A stretch of 59,507 nt of DNA, from NCBI GenBank assembly GCA_030645365.1, contig JAUSMB010000065.1:1-59507 (forward strand), given 5' to 3'. How positions within the stretch are numbered: position 1 is the first letter of the stretch; each line of letters begins with the position of its first letter. Source of the stretch: Rugosibacter sp. (lineage in GTDB: Bacteria > Pseudomonadota > Gammaproteobacteria > Burkholderiales > Rhodocyclaceae). Position numbers and translations under genes: made by a program. This document shows, piece after piece, positions 51,271 to 59,507 of the stretch. The notes under the pieces were generated by a model that was given only the letters and a program-made list of their open reading frames with translations, searched no databases and was not told where the DNA came from.

Positions 51271-51295
51271 GGCGTGCAACACAGTGTTGCACGCC
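51271..51295. terminator. Hairpin downstream of the TauD-like gene
   Basis: 11-bp perfect stem GGCGTGCAACA/TGTTGCACGCC with loop CAG. No T-run follows. The rest of 51204-51421 holds no recognisable gene. Confidence 0.45.
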
Positions 51296-51421
51296 ATTAG
51301 ATGCACATCAGGCGCACGTCATTTCGTATTTCGTATGTGTTCCTATGAGGTCCGGTTTCGAGACAGTACAGTAGTTAGTTCAAGCTGCTTGTTGTCATAA
51401 GGGAATAAGGGATGAGAAGAG

Positions 51422-52440
51422 ATGAGCGAAGCGGAGAAGAGGAAGGTTCACATACCCGAGTTCGAGGCGAAGGCAGGACTAGGACTAGGGGCATTGCGAG
51501 GGGGTTAAGACGATCAACGCGATAGGCTAGGAGTACGGGTGGTTCATCCCGTGCAGATTGGGCAGTGGAAGAAGGAAATTCAGGGGCAAGCCCAATATTT
51601 TTTGAAGGCAAACGAGGCCCTAGCCCGATGGCCGTGCTCCGGAGCCGGAACTGCTGTACAGCGAGATTGACAATCTAAAGGTGGAACTTGACTGGCTCAA
51701 AAAAAGTCCGGGATCAGCCGCCATGATGCGGCGAGCGTGGATCGGAAAAGAGGATTTGGCGACCATGACTCAGCAATGCGCTCTGGCCAGGGTATCCCGC
51801 GCTACCGTATATGCACAACAAAAGCCCAGGCTGGTTGATGAAAGCAATCCGCTACCCAGCCTATCTGATCGACGGGAATACGTTCTGCAGGAAGCTCCCT
51901 TGGGGGGGGGCCACGGTAGCCGTTCTATGGTAGCGGAAAAATGGTTGTTTTCCTGAAAGATGAGGCCACATTGTCAATCGCAAGCGGGTACAACACCTGA
52001 TGCGGCGCCCGGGCCGAGCACCAGCCGTCTGCCCACACTAAGCACAAGGTCTATCCCTACCTGCGGTGTTCCTGTGGCCAGGTCTGGTACCTGGACAATC
52101 CCTACATCCGGCTAGCGCGTGGCTTCGCCTATCTGGTGACGATCATCGAGGTATTAGTGCCGGGTATTTATATAGCGGATCAACAACAGTATGGAAGCGG
52201 TATTCTGTGTCGATTGCCTAGAGGATGCCTTGCACACCTACGGCAAGCCGGAAATTTTCAACAGCGACAAGGCTCACAGTTCACTAGCAAAGCCTTTACC
52301 GGCGTACTAAACGGGAAGGCGTTTTCATCAGCCTGGATGGACGGGGGCGAGCGTCCGCACCTGCCGCTGGGTCAAAAGACATCCGACATCGTATATCGAA
52401 CTGTTATCGGTGACGGCGATAATCGTGGATAAATTCTCGC
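51422..52440 (+). pseudogene. IS3-family insertion sequence remnant (orfA and orfB fragments)
   Basis: orfA begins MSEAEKRKVHIPEFEAKAGL and then hits a stop. Other frames continue KTIN..EYG..HPVQIGQWKKE and LYSEIDNLKVELDWLKK, followed by EDLATMTQQCALARVSRATVY. orfB pieces include LARGFAYLVTII, SNSMEAVF-like and GSQFTSKAFTGVL, and then a deletion joins to VYRT and IIVDKF. At least four frameshifts and the loss of the region with the last catalytic Glu make it dead. Confidence 0.85.
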
Positions 52441-52628
52441 GCACAATGGAGGAAACTCCTGTGGAGCGCAGCGGAGCAGAAGGTTCCTCCATTACAGAAT
52501 TAAAATTAGAAGTACCAGTAAAACAAAGGCAAAGGCAAAACCGGGGTAGCGCCGTCTAGTTGTTAGTGAAATCGAATGGGCAGCTTAAACTCAGTAAATT
52601 ATTGCTTTGACTCAGAGATCTGCTTTAG
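52441..52628. other. Non-coding debris between IS3 and TRAP fragments
   Basis: A 10-bp inverted repeat AATGGAGGAA/TTCCTCCATT (52445-52493) and a short purine-rich tract are present. No gene is seen. Confidence 0.4.
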
Positions 52629-53142
52629 CTGGGCATCGTGCCGCTCGGTGCGGTCTGCGGCAGCTCTGTCGCCACTGCTGCGGTCATGACCAAGATATCG
52701 GTGCGGGAGATGCGCCGCTATGGCTACAGCGATCGGCTCGCAACGGATTCGGTGGCGGCTGGCGGCACTTTGGGAATTCTCATTCCGCCCAGTATTCCGT
52801 TGGTGATCTACGGGCTGCTGACGCGAACGGATATCGCCAGGCTGTTTATTGCCGGCGTTGTTCCGGGCATCATCCTTGCCGTTGCCTACATGTTTGCAAT
52901 CCACGTGAAAACGGCGATGCAACCCGAGGAAGGGCCGGCTGCGCCCGCCTGTCGCGTCTCGCGAGCGTTGGGCGGCACTGGGGCGCGTGTGGGGTCTGCT
53001 GGCCCTGTTTGTTGTCGTGATGGGAAGCATGTATACCGGCATTTGTACGACGACCGAGGCGGCGGCGATCGGTGCCGCCGGGGCGTTTCTGTTCGCCCTG
53101 ATGCGCAAGCGTCTGAAACTGCCTTTTCGGCAATTGATGTAG
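52629..53142 (+). pseudogene. TRAP transporter large permease (DctM) fragment, frameshifted
   Basis: The middle of a DctM protein begins abruptly at LGAVCGSSVATAAVM, then MRRYGYSDRLATDSVAAGG, LGILIPPSIPLVIYGLL and LFIAGVVPGIIL. Near 52940-52960 the frame shifts, and homology continues in the next frame with RERWAALGRVWGLLALF, TGICTTTEAAAIGAAGAF and a stop. The N-terminal half is absent, as are dctP and dctQ. It indicates a lost organic-acid uptake system. Confidence 0.85.
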
Positions 53143-53223
53143 TGGTTTGGATGGTACCAGTTTGACAATGGTTAACTTCTTTATGGGTAATGTAATTTTA
53201 TTAGAGGTTTCCTTAAAAAAAAG

Positions 53224-53434
53224 CAATTTGAAAGTAAACAAGTTGCGTTCTTTTTTTCAGAGGAGGAATTTTATTGTGAACATCGCTCGCGATTCGTTAG
53301 AATTTGGTTCCCGTTATCCCCGTTTGTCCGAGTTGATAGACCTTGAGAAAGTGCGTGTTGACAGGCGGGTTTTTATAGATAAAATCTACCTACTATTGTC
53401 AGACGCAATCTTGGCTGGTACTACAGATGGATAA
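53224..53434 (+). pseudogene. Truncated duplicate of the leader and first 40 codons of the 57269 oxygenase gene
   Basis: From the GTG at 53276 the frame reads NIARDSLEFGSRYPRLSEL then IDLEKVRVDRRVF, matching the protein encoded at 57269, with only three base changes in about 107. The leader (CAATTTGAA, GCGTTCTTTTT, GGAGG) is also shared. Homology ends near 53395 and the frame then runs into unrelated sequence. Confidence 0.88.
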
Positions 53435-53754
53435 CATGAAAACCCTGGTATCGAATCTAAAAGACCTGCCGCCACGGCGCAGTCTCGCAGTCTGTCTATC
53501 CATTACGTTGCTAATCGGAGATGACACTGGCCGTCGGCGCGCGCCTGCCTCACTGTGTCGTTTCAGTAACAGAGCAAAGGCGATGTCTTCACCGGCTCTG
53601 ACCCGACGGTTGCACGGCGAACCGCCAGGAGCAGGTGGGCAAGGTGTATGCAAGAGACCGTCTGGCTTGTTCTCGCGCTCGACGGGCAGGTCACTCTCCC
53701 GCCGACCCTTGCCATGAGGCAAGCTCGAGGAAGGTCGCTCCCGGTGAAGCCATT
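53435..53754. other. Unassigned stretch upstream of tauE
   Basis: A 96-codon open frame (53427-53717) is rich in Arg, Pro and Ser and matches nothing I know; it is probably chance or debris. No promoter is recognised. Confidence 0.35.
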
Positions 53755-54498
53755 TTGTTGTACGTCCTGACCTTCGTTGCCGCCCTGATCGGCGGCTTCA
53801 CCTTCGGGTTGGTCGGTATTGGCTTGCCGCTTGTGCTCGTTCCGGCGTTGAGCATACTGTTTGGTGACGTACGCACGGCGGTAGTCGTCGCTAGTATTCC
53901 CAGCCTCTTTTCGGCGATTTATATAGCCTGGCGCGGAGGATTTGCGCGTGAGGATCTTCAGGTCTTCTGGCCGGTATTTCCCCTCTCGATCGTGGGAGTG
54001 TTCATTGGCAACGAAGTTTTGGTATCGATCAACCCTGCCTCGCTGATGCTCTTCATTGGCGGGATGCTCCTGCTGTTCGTCGGCCTCACTCTGCTGCCCA
54101 TCCGCGTGGGCCTTACGCCAACCGCCGGCCGGCGGTTGGCACCGATAGTCGGGCTAGCCGTCGGGATGGTCCAAGGAGCGGTCGGAATCAGTGGGCCGCT
54201 GCTTGCGATATTCTATCACGGCTTTCAGCTCCCCAAACGGCGCTTCGTCGGCATGATGGTCATCAACTTTGTCGTCATGGGCGTCATGCAAGTACTGGCC
54301 CAGGCGGGAAGCAAACTCTACACCGTGGACATTCTGGTGCTCAGCATCGGATTGGTGCTGCCTACGATCATCGGTATTCAGATCGGCACGCACGTGCAAA
54401 ACCTTGTTCAGCAGCGCACGTTCAATTATGTGTTGCTGGCGGTGCTTTTTTTGACAGGCCTTTCCCTTATCATTCAAACTGTCGGGGCCATTCCCTAA
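53635..54498 (+). CDS. TauE/SafE family anion (sulfite) exporter
   Basis: Inner-membrane protein with about eight segments and the two-fold TauE repeat: LTFVAALIGGFTFGLVGIGLPL and LAVGMVQGAVGISGPLLAIF. Family members export sulfite, sulfoacetate or related anions made during sulfonate degradation. The first 40 residues of the open frame (GTG at 53635) are Arg-rich and not family-like. Homology begins at LLYVLTFV, where TTG codons at 53755/53758 would give a normal 248 residues. The true 5' end may therefore have been replaced by rearrangement. Confidence 0.85.
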   Translation: MGKVYARDRLACSRARRAGHSPADPCHEASSRKVAPGEAILLYVLTFVAALIGGFTFGLVGIGLPLVLVPALSILFGDVRTAVVVASIPSLFSAIYIAWRGGFAREDLQVFWPVFPLSIVGVFIGNEVLVSINPASLMLFIGGMLLLFVGLTLLPIRVGLTPTAGRRLAPIVGLAVGMVQGAVGISGPLLAIFYHGFQLPKRRFVGMMVINFVVMGVMQVLAQAGSKLYTVDILVLSIGLVLPTIIGIQIGTHVQNLVQQRTFNYVLLAVLFLTGLSLIIQTVGAIP

Positions 54499-54551
54499 TT
54501 CACAGTTACCCGGTCAAGAACTCTCCTGACCGCGCAACTGAAACTAACTGG

Positions 54552-54746
54552 TTACGCAGGGAGCGGTGTGGGCCTCGAAAGACAGCGAGGATGACATCTT
54601 GTCAAAGAGACTTGCCTGCTCAGTATTTGAAGTCGAACTTTGCATTCGCAAAAAAAATTTTCGATTATAGCTATTGCGTCATTCATCGAGAAATTTTTTC
54701 GCAAATCCTGATCAGTGAGCAAAAGAACCATTTGGCACTCATTCAT
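54552..54746 (-). pseudogene. N-terminal fragment of an ornithine cyclodeaminase/mu-crystallin-like gene
   Basis: MVLLLTDQDLRKNFSMNDAIAI followed by IENFF resembles the start of OCD/mu-crystallin proteins (LLLTEDDV...M.EAI..VE.AF); after some 35 residues homology stops. It is a truncated remnant. The rest of 54499-54986 has no intact gene; a short plus-strand stretch (about 54745-54855) reads PEMAAISRIRLLASNAFGDG, which I cannot place. Confidence 0.5.
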
Positions 54747-54986
54747 GCATGTCGATGGTACTCAGCCGGAAATGGCCGCCATTTCCAGAATTCGTTTGTT
54801 GGCCTCAAACGCTTTCGGCGATGGCCATGCACATGCGATTACGAACCTATATTAGATGGTCGAAGGCGGCAATATGGCCCCGGTGTTTCGACGCTTGCTT
54901 CTGACCACCTTCCTCCATAATTCTCTCTGCAGGCACGCCCGCAAGCGTCTATTCAAACAGACAGGGCCACTTCTTTCTGGAACGAT

Positions 54987-55892
54987 TCATTCACCGGTGC
55001 CGATAGACTTGCAATAATGAATGAATCGTTCTAGCCCCGTGGATAAAAATTTCTTTTTATGGTAAACAAGATAAAACCTTCGAGACAATTGTGGCAGTGG
55101 CGTGTTTAGAACAACAAGGTGTTTGGATGCTAGCATATCGGTAACGACACATCGTGAGAGACAGCTTAGCCCCATATTTTGGGCAACGGCGTGCTTGATC
55201 GCCTCGGCGTTTCCAAAAACCATTCCTTCGTTAAGGTGGTGCAAGTAAGGCAGTAATACCTGCTCTACGGTCTCGCGTGTTCCAGATCCTGGCTCCCGAA
55301 GTAGCCATTCGGTTTTCCGTAGATCCTTCAATGTGATCTTTCGAGAGAGTTGCTGCCGAGCGAGTGAATGATTCGGCGAGCTTACGATTACCAGTTCATC
55401 TACTAGCCAGGGTATTACATTCAGTCCCGGTTCGTGGCAAGGACCTTCAATAAAACCGATATCGACTTTGAAATTGGCGACCTCTGCGGCGATTTCGCTG
55501 GTGTTACCAATGTGAATTTCGACATGTGCGGCAGATACGCTTTCACGAAAGCGCGCAATCAGCGCGGGTATCACATAATTACCGATCGTGGTACTGGCTC
55601 CCGCTTTGAGCAAGAACGTAGCGGGTTCGCCAGATGCTGAAAATTGGCTCTTGATACTCTGAGCGCCATCGAGGAGCAAGCGCGCCTGCGGCATCAGCAG
55701 GCGGCCGTTATCGTTTAGCACAAGACGTTTTCCGACACGATCAAACAACTGTGTATTGAGCAGGTTCTCAAGCTCACTGAGTGCTGCGCTGACTGCCGAT
55801 TGCGACAGCGATATGCTTTTCGCTGCCGTTGTCGTGCCACCGGTCTGACCAATGGCAATAAAAATCTGTAACTGGCGGAGGGTAAGATTCAT
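54987..55892 (-). CDS. LysR-type regulator, YeiE/CysB-like
   Basis: 301 residues. The N-terminal winged HTH has LRQLQIFIAIGQTGGTTTAAK and LSQSAVSAALSELENLL; the effector domain follows, with LLREPGSGTRETVEQVL. It lies divergent from the yeiH-like gene, the arrangement of the YeiE-YeiH pair, where YeiE responds to sulfite stress. It probably binds the TTCTAT/ATAGAA dyad in the shared 114-bp gap and activates the exporter gene. Confidence 0.88.
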   Translation of the reverse strand: MNLTLRQLQIFIAIGQTGGTTTAAKSISLSQSAVSAALSELENLLNTQLFDRVGKRLVLNDNGRLLMPQARLLLDGAQSIKSQFSASGEPATFLLKAGASTTIGNYVIPALIARFRESVSAAHVEIHIGNTSEIAAEVANFKVDIGFIEGPCHEPGLNVIPWLVDELVIVSSPNHSLARQQLSRKITLKDLRKTEWLLREPGSGTRETVEQVLLPYLHHLNEGMVFGNAEAIKHAVAQNMGLSCLSRCVVTDMLASKHLVVLNTPLPQLSRRFYLVYHKKKFLSTGLERFIHYCKSIGTGE

Positions 55893-55903
55893 GCGGCCCC
55901 TTA

Positions 55904-55933
55904 TTCTATCGATTAAATAAGTAGATTATAGAA
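55904..55933. promoter_or_regulatory. LysR-type operator between the lysR and yeiH genes
   Basis: Inverted arms TTCTAT and ATAGAA, 18 bp apart, in an A+T-rich block. The same 48-bp block is preserved exactly upstream of the MFS transporter (46369-46416), which supports a functional site. Confidence 0.55.
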
Positions 55934-56006
55934 ATATTATTTGTTTTAAAACTAATTGTCCCCTGCTTATAATTATTCAATTGTTTTAAAGCATTACTTG
56001 AAAAAC

Positions 56007-57140
56007 ATGGACTTTATCCCTTCCGCCATCTCACTAAACAGTTCCATCGAGGCGTGCATGTCCTGTGCGAGCCGCCTGATGGCCACTATAAAGCAATATT
56101 TCCCTGGTCTTGTACTGTCCGGCAGTCTTGCTGCACTATCTATCGAACTTGGCAAACTGAACTGGTTGCAGGCCAACGGGATCAGCGTGCTGACGCTGGC
56201 CATCATGCTTGGCATGGTAGTGGGCAACACAGTATTTCCGCGGATCGCACTGGCAAGTGCAGCGGGCGTGACGTTTTCCAAACAAAACTTGCTGCGGCTC
56301 AGTATCGTCCTGTATGGCTTTCGTTTGACTTTTCATGATATTGCACATGTCGGGATCAGCGGGGTGGTGATCGATGCGATGGTTTTAAGCAGTACCTTTG
56401 CCATGGCATGGCTGCTCGGCACCAAGGTATTCAAGCTCGATCAGAAAACCGTACTGCTGATTGGTGTCGGTAGCTCCATTTGTGGTGCCGCTGCGGTAAT
56501 GGCAACCGAGTCTATTGTTCGCGCCCGAACCGAACAAGTAACTGTGGCTGTATCAACGGTCATCGTTTTTGGAACTCTTGCCCTATTCTTATACCCGGCA
56601 ATGTATTACTTTAACGAACAGTGGCAATTGTTATCTCTCTCGCCAATTACGTCAGGAATATATATCGGCGCTACTGTGCATGAAGTGGCACAAGTGGCAG
56701 CTGCTGCGTCTTCGATAAGTGCAGAGGCAGCTAATACAGCGGTTATCACAAAAATGGTACGCGTAATGATGTTGGGGCCGTTCTTATTGATCTTGTCAGT
56801 TTATTTGTCTCGTAGACAATTACGTGAAACTATTAATATGGTCGGTAGATGCGATCCTCACAAAACTGCTCGTATTGTTATTCCATGGTTCGTGTTAGGT
56901 TTCTCTGCAGTGATCGCTTTAAACTCGCTTGCCATTTTGCCGGGCGCAATCGTATCAGGTATTACTCAGATCGATACGTTTCTATTGGCAATGGCGATGG
57001 TCGCCCTAGGGCTGTCGAGTCACATCTCGACAATTCGCCGCGCCGGAATCATGCCGCTCCTATTTGCCACATCGTTATTTGTCTGGTTAATTTTTGGCGG
57101 CCTTGCAATAACTATGGGCGTGACGACGTGGCTTGGCTGA
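56007..57140 (+). CDS. YeiH/UPF0324 (PSE) family putative sulfate/sulfite exporter
   Basis: Membrane protein of about 377 residues and some 10-11 segments with family motifs LGMVVGNTVFPRIAL, GVTFSKQNLLRLSIVLYGF, GVGSSICGAAAVMATES and GATVHEVAQVAAAA. I start at ATG 56007 (MDFIPSAIS); a longer frame begins at 55956. The family is predicted to export sulfate or sulfite and is linked to YeiE-type regulators. With TauE nearby, this suggests disposal of sulfur oxyanions. Confidence 0.87.
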   Translation: MDFIPSAISLNSSIEACMSCASRLMATIKQYFPGLVLSGSLAALSIELGKLNWLQANGISVLTLAIMLGMVVGNTVFPRIALASAAGVTFSKQNLLRLSIVLYGFRLTFHDIAHVGISGVVIDAMVLSSTFAMAWLLGTKVFKLDQKTVLLIGVGSSICGAAAVMATESIVRARTEQVTVAVSTVIVFGTLALFLYPAMYYFNEQWQLLSLSPITSGIYIGATVHEVAQVAAAASSISAEAANTAVITKMVRVMMLGPFLLILSVYLSRRQLRETINMVGRCDPHKTARIVIPWFVLGFSAVIALNSLAILPGAIVSGITQIDTFLLAMAMVALGLSSHISTIRRAGIMPLLFATSLFVWLIFGGLAITMGVTTWLG

Positions 57141-57268
57141 TCTTTTCTTAAGCAGACTTTGACTGGATAAATGCTTTGGTCTTTGGTTCGTGGTACTCTT
57201 GACATTTCAATTTGAAGTATTAAGATAAGTAGCGTTCTTTTTCTTTCTTTTATAGGAGGGGTTTTATT

Positions 57269-58612
57269 ATGAACATCGCTCGCGATTCGTTAGAATTTGG
57301 TTCCCGTTATCCCCGTTTGTCCGAGTTGATAGACCTTGAGAAAATGCGTGTTGACAGGCGCGTTTTTACAGATCCACAAATCTACCAACTCGAAATCGAA
57401 ATGATATGGGAAAAGACATGGCTATTTCTGGCGCATGAATCCCAAGTTCCCAATTGCTTCGATTATTTTCGAGCTTACATGGGACCACATTCTGTATTTC
57501 TATGGCGTAATGCAGAGGGAGGTCTTCAATGTTTTGCTAATGTGTGCGCACATCGGGGAGCGACGATTTGTAATTCCATGCATGGAAACGCTCGTTCAAT
57601 CAGTTGTGAATTCCACGGTTGGTCTTATGATTCTTTTGGCAGGCTTCTTGCCATGCCAAAAGAGCGAGATGCTGCACATCACCCGGACTTTTCAAAAGAG
57701 AAGTTTGGCTTAAAATCCGTTCCGCGTTTAGAGAATTACCGGGGTTTTATTTTTGCCAGCTTAAATCCATCTGTTCCCAGCTTGCTGGATCATTTGGGAG
57801 ATGCCAAGGCGATGATAGACCTGTTTGTGGATTCTGCGCCGCATGGCATAGAAATTCTACCTGGAGCTTCAACTACTCGATTCAAAGGTAATTGGAAGAA
57901 TCAGTCTGAAAATAGCCTGGATGGTTGGCATGCTGATGTCACACATGCCAGTTACATGATGACCCAAAAGAATCGGACTAAACGTAAAGACCAAATGTTC
58001 ATGGATGGTTCTCTCGACCTTTCCGCAATGTACCAGGATAAATCCATGGAAAGTGGATTTTACAATTTTAAGAATGGTCACGCTTCGCTGTGGAGTGACT
58101 GGCCCAATCTAGAGCAGCGACCAAATTATGCCCAGTTTTTGGAATTCAAGAAACTGTACGGCGAAGAAAAGGCGAAGTGGCTTAGTGGTAGGTTTAGAAA
58201 TCTTTTAGTATATCCGGGTATATATTTGATCGATCATTTGAGCACCCAGATACGGGTATTTCGACCACTCTCCGTTGATGAAACCGAAGTCACTTTATAC
58301 TGTGTGGGCCACCGTGGTGAGTCGCCTCAAAGTAGAAATGTGCGGCTTAGGCAGTATGAAGATTGTTTCAACGCGGGCGGGATGATTACGGCGGATGACT
58401 ATATAGAATTTGAACGCTGCCAGGCAGGTTATGATAACGCTGGCCATCAATGGAACGAATTTTCGAGAGGCTTTGATCGCTTGCAGACTGAGACGGACGC
58501 TCATGGCAAGGCGCTCGGCATAAAAGCAGAGCTATGCGGCTCACAGTTTGAGGATGAGGGCATCTACATTGGGCTCTGGAAAGAATGGCTTCGGTTGATG
58601 ACGAGCGACTAG
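57269..58612 (+). CDS. Rieske oxygenase alpha subunit, BenA-like, with Trp in the iron motif
   Basis: 447-residue alpha subunit with Rieske ligands Cys93/His95 and Cys113/His116. The iron site is Asp219, His221-His226 in the form ENSLDGWHADVTH; the usual Tyr before the His is Trp. It shares GIEILPGAS and HLSTQIRVFRPLS with its paralogues, but the C-terminal block reads NAGGMITADD rather than NASGMATPDD. Base composition is clearly A+T-rich. Its leader and 5' end are duplicated at 53.2 kb. The beta gene follows after 64 bp. Confidence 0.92.
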   Translation: MNIARDSLEFGSRYPRLSELIDLEKMRVDRRVFTDPQIYQLEIEMIWEKTWLFLAHESQVPNCFDYFRAYMGPHSVFLWRNAEGGLQCFANVCAHRGATICNSMHGNARSISCEFHGWSYDSFGRLLAMPKERDAAHHPDFSKEKFGLKSVPRLENYRGFIFASLNPSVPSLLDHLGDAKAMIDLFVDSAPHGIEILPGASTTRFKGNWKNQSENSLDGWHADVTHASYMMTQKNRTKRKDQMFMDGSLDLSAMYQDKSMESGFYNFKNGHASLWSDWPNLEQRPNYAQFLEFKKLYGEEKAKWLSGRFRNLLVYPGIYLIDHLSTQIRVFRPLSVDETEVTLYCVGHRGESPQSRNVRLRQYEDCFNAGGMITADDYIEFERCQAGYDNAGHQWNEFSRGFDRLQTETDAHGKALGIKAELCGSQFEDEGIYIGLWKEWLRLMTSD

Positions 58613-58676
58613 AATGACTATCATCGTCTATCTACATAGTCTGTTAGTTTTGTTTGAAGAGGAGTGAATCAACAAC

Positions 58677-59195
58677 ATGGAAGAGCTGAACATGGTAATA
58701 CAAGCACAAGCGGCTGAGCAACGGCGAAAAGTGCTTAATCTTATTTATTTAGAGGGTATTCTCCTTGACGAGAGAAAGTGGGATGAGTGGCTGGCTCTCT
58801 TTTCTCCTGACGTTGAGTTTTGGGTGCCTTCCTGGAAGTCCGAACATGAATTAGTATCTGATCCATTAAACGAGGTGTCCCTTGTTTGGTACCCAAGTCG
58901 GGATCATTTGGAGGACAGGATATACCGTATCAGGACGGGCTTATCCCCAGCATCAAATCCACTACCTCGCACGGTTCACTTGATAACGAATTCTTTAATC
59001 CGTCAGGAGAATGATGGAAAATATTTGGTAACGTCGAATTTTCAGGTGAATTGCTTTCGGGATCAGGAGCTGTCGTGCTACACGGGATATTATGAGCACT
59101 TGATTATGTGTAACCCGGATAGTTGTCTGATCTTGAAAAAAAAGGTTGTTATCGTAAATGATACTCTTCGCGTCATGGATATTTATTGTTTTTAA
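58677..59195 (+). CDS. Rieske oxygenase beta subunit, BenB-like
   Basis: 172 residues with ERKWDEWLALFSPDVEFWVPSW and LEDRIYRIRTGLSPAS; the C-terminus is VIVNDTLRVMDIYCF. It is the partner of the alpha subunit upstream. GAGGAG lies 14-19 bp before the ATG; a second ATG 15 bp further in is an alternative start. Confidence 0.9.
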   Translation: MEELNMVIQAQAAEQRRKVLNLIYLEGILLDERKWDEWLALFSPDVEFWVPSWKSEHELVSDPLNEVSLVWYPSRDHLEDRIYRIRTGLSPASNPLPRTVHLITNSLIRQENDGKYLVTSNFQVNCFRDQELSCYTGYYEHLIMCNPDSCLILKKKVVIVNDTLRVMDIYCF

Positions 59196-59269
59196 TTTCA
59201 GAGTATGACAAACGCTGAAATCCATGATTGATACTAGTTTCCGAGCGATGAGGGGTGTTGATTTGACTG

Positions 59270-59507
59270 GCCAGTCGAGTTGTTTTTCAAGTGGATCGAG
59301 CAGCATATGCGGATCAAGCGATTCTTCAGTACGTCAGTGTATGCGGTCAAGACGCAACGCTGGATCGCGGAGTCGGTTTATGTGCTCGTCGCCATCGTTA
59401 AAAAAGAAACTGAATCTGTATGCGTCGTTCTACATTTTGCTGCAGATTTTGTCGGTCACCCTGTTTGAGGCGATGCCCTTGCAGCAGGCCTTTCCGGCTG
59501 CCGGATA
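59270..59507 (+). pseudogene. IS4-family transposase C-terminal remnant (runs off window)
   Basis: LFFKWIEQHMRIKRFFSTSVYA then VKTQRWIAESVYVLVAIVKK is the C-terminal core of IS4-type transposases. A frameshift in the A-run near 59400 moves homology to the next frame (KKLNLYASFYILLQILSVTL, EAMPLQQAFPAAG). No upstream half is present, so it is a fragment. Confidence 0.82.

Noticed and set aside
53427-53717. 96-codon open frame as a gene.
   Set aside because: Arg/Pro/Ser-rich composition, no ribosome site, no recognisable domain; it overlaps the tauE frame and rearrangement debris.

Overview
The window looks like a betaproteobacterial chromosome, probably a Rhodocyclales-type degrader of aromatic compounds. 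This placement rests on gene content and protein style (queF, smc-zipA-ligA-galU, mfd, a BphD close to the Burkholderia enzyme, many Rieske oxygenases), not on a marker gene. It has three parts.

(1) 1-15 kb, catabolic and respiratory genes. The window opens inside a BenA-like Rieske oxygenase alpha subunit. Its beta subunit follows, then a PdxA-family enzyme likely acting as a cis-dihydrodiol dehydrogenase, and a ferredoxin-FAD-NAD reductase. Next come a PQQ alcohol dehydrogenase with the extra Asp typical of lanthanide enzymes, its cytochrome c, an AEC permease, a secreted beta-propeller protein, two TonB receptors, a YceI protein and a XylM/AlkB-type membrane hydroxylase.

(2) 15-42.9 kb, core genes with inserted catabolism. 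Here are a NarL-type two-component pair, tRNA-Thr(TGT), a bphD-type ring-cleavage hydrolase, queF, smc-zipA-ligA-galU-hpt, a DUF1015 protein, mfd and an MgtC/DUF4010 protein. A dense cluster at 34.7-42.9 kb then encodes a BenD-like dehydrogenase and four Rieske oxygenase alpha/beta pairs. Two of the pairs are tandem paralogues. The cluster has no ferredoxin or reductase of its own, so the oxygenases probably share carriers encoded elsewhere.

(3) 42.9-59.5 kb, a visibly more A+T-rich mosaic full of broken mobile elements (IS630, IS3 and IS4 remnants) and truncated genes. It holds an AtsA-type arylsulfatase with a frame break in its signal peptide, a membrane-anchored formylglycine-generating enzyme, an aromatic-acid MFS transporter, two further BenAB-like oxygenase pairs, a TauD-type 2-oxoglutarate dioxygenase, a TauE/SafE exporter, and a divergent LysR-YeiH pair. 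Together these suggest uptake and desulfation or desulfonation of sulfated or sulfonated aromatics, with export of the sulfite or sulfate released. That reading is inference.

The most unexpected signal is a dispersed 22-bp repeat with an invariant 15-bp core, CCAGCGCCGACTTTT. Six exact copies and several near copies lie between 6 and 41 kb, mostly inside unrelated genes and on both strands. None was found in the A+T-rich island. It behaves like a DNA-uptake or chromosome-organising word that, to my knowledge, is not described.
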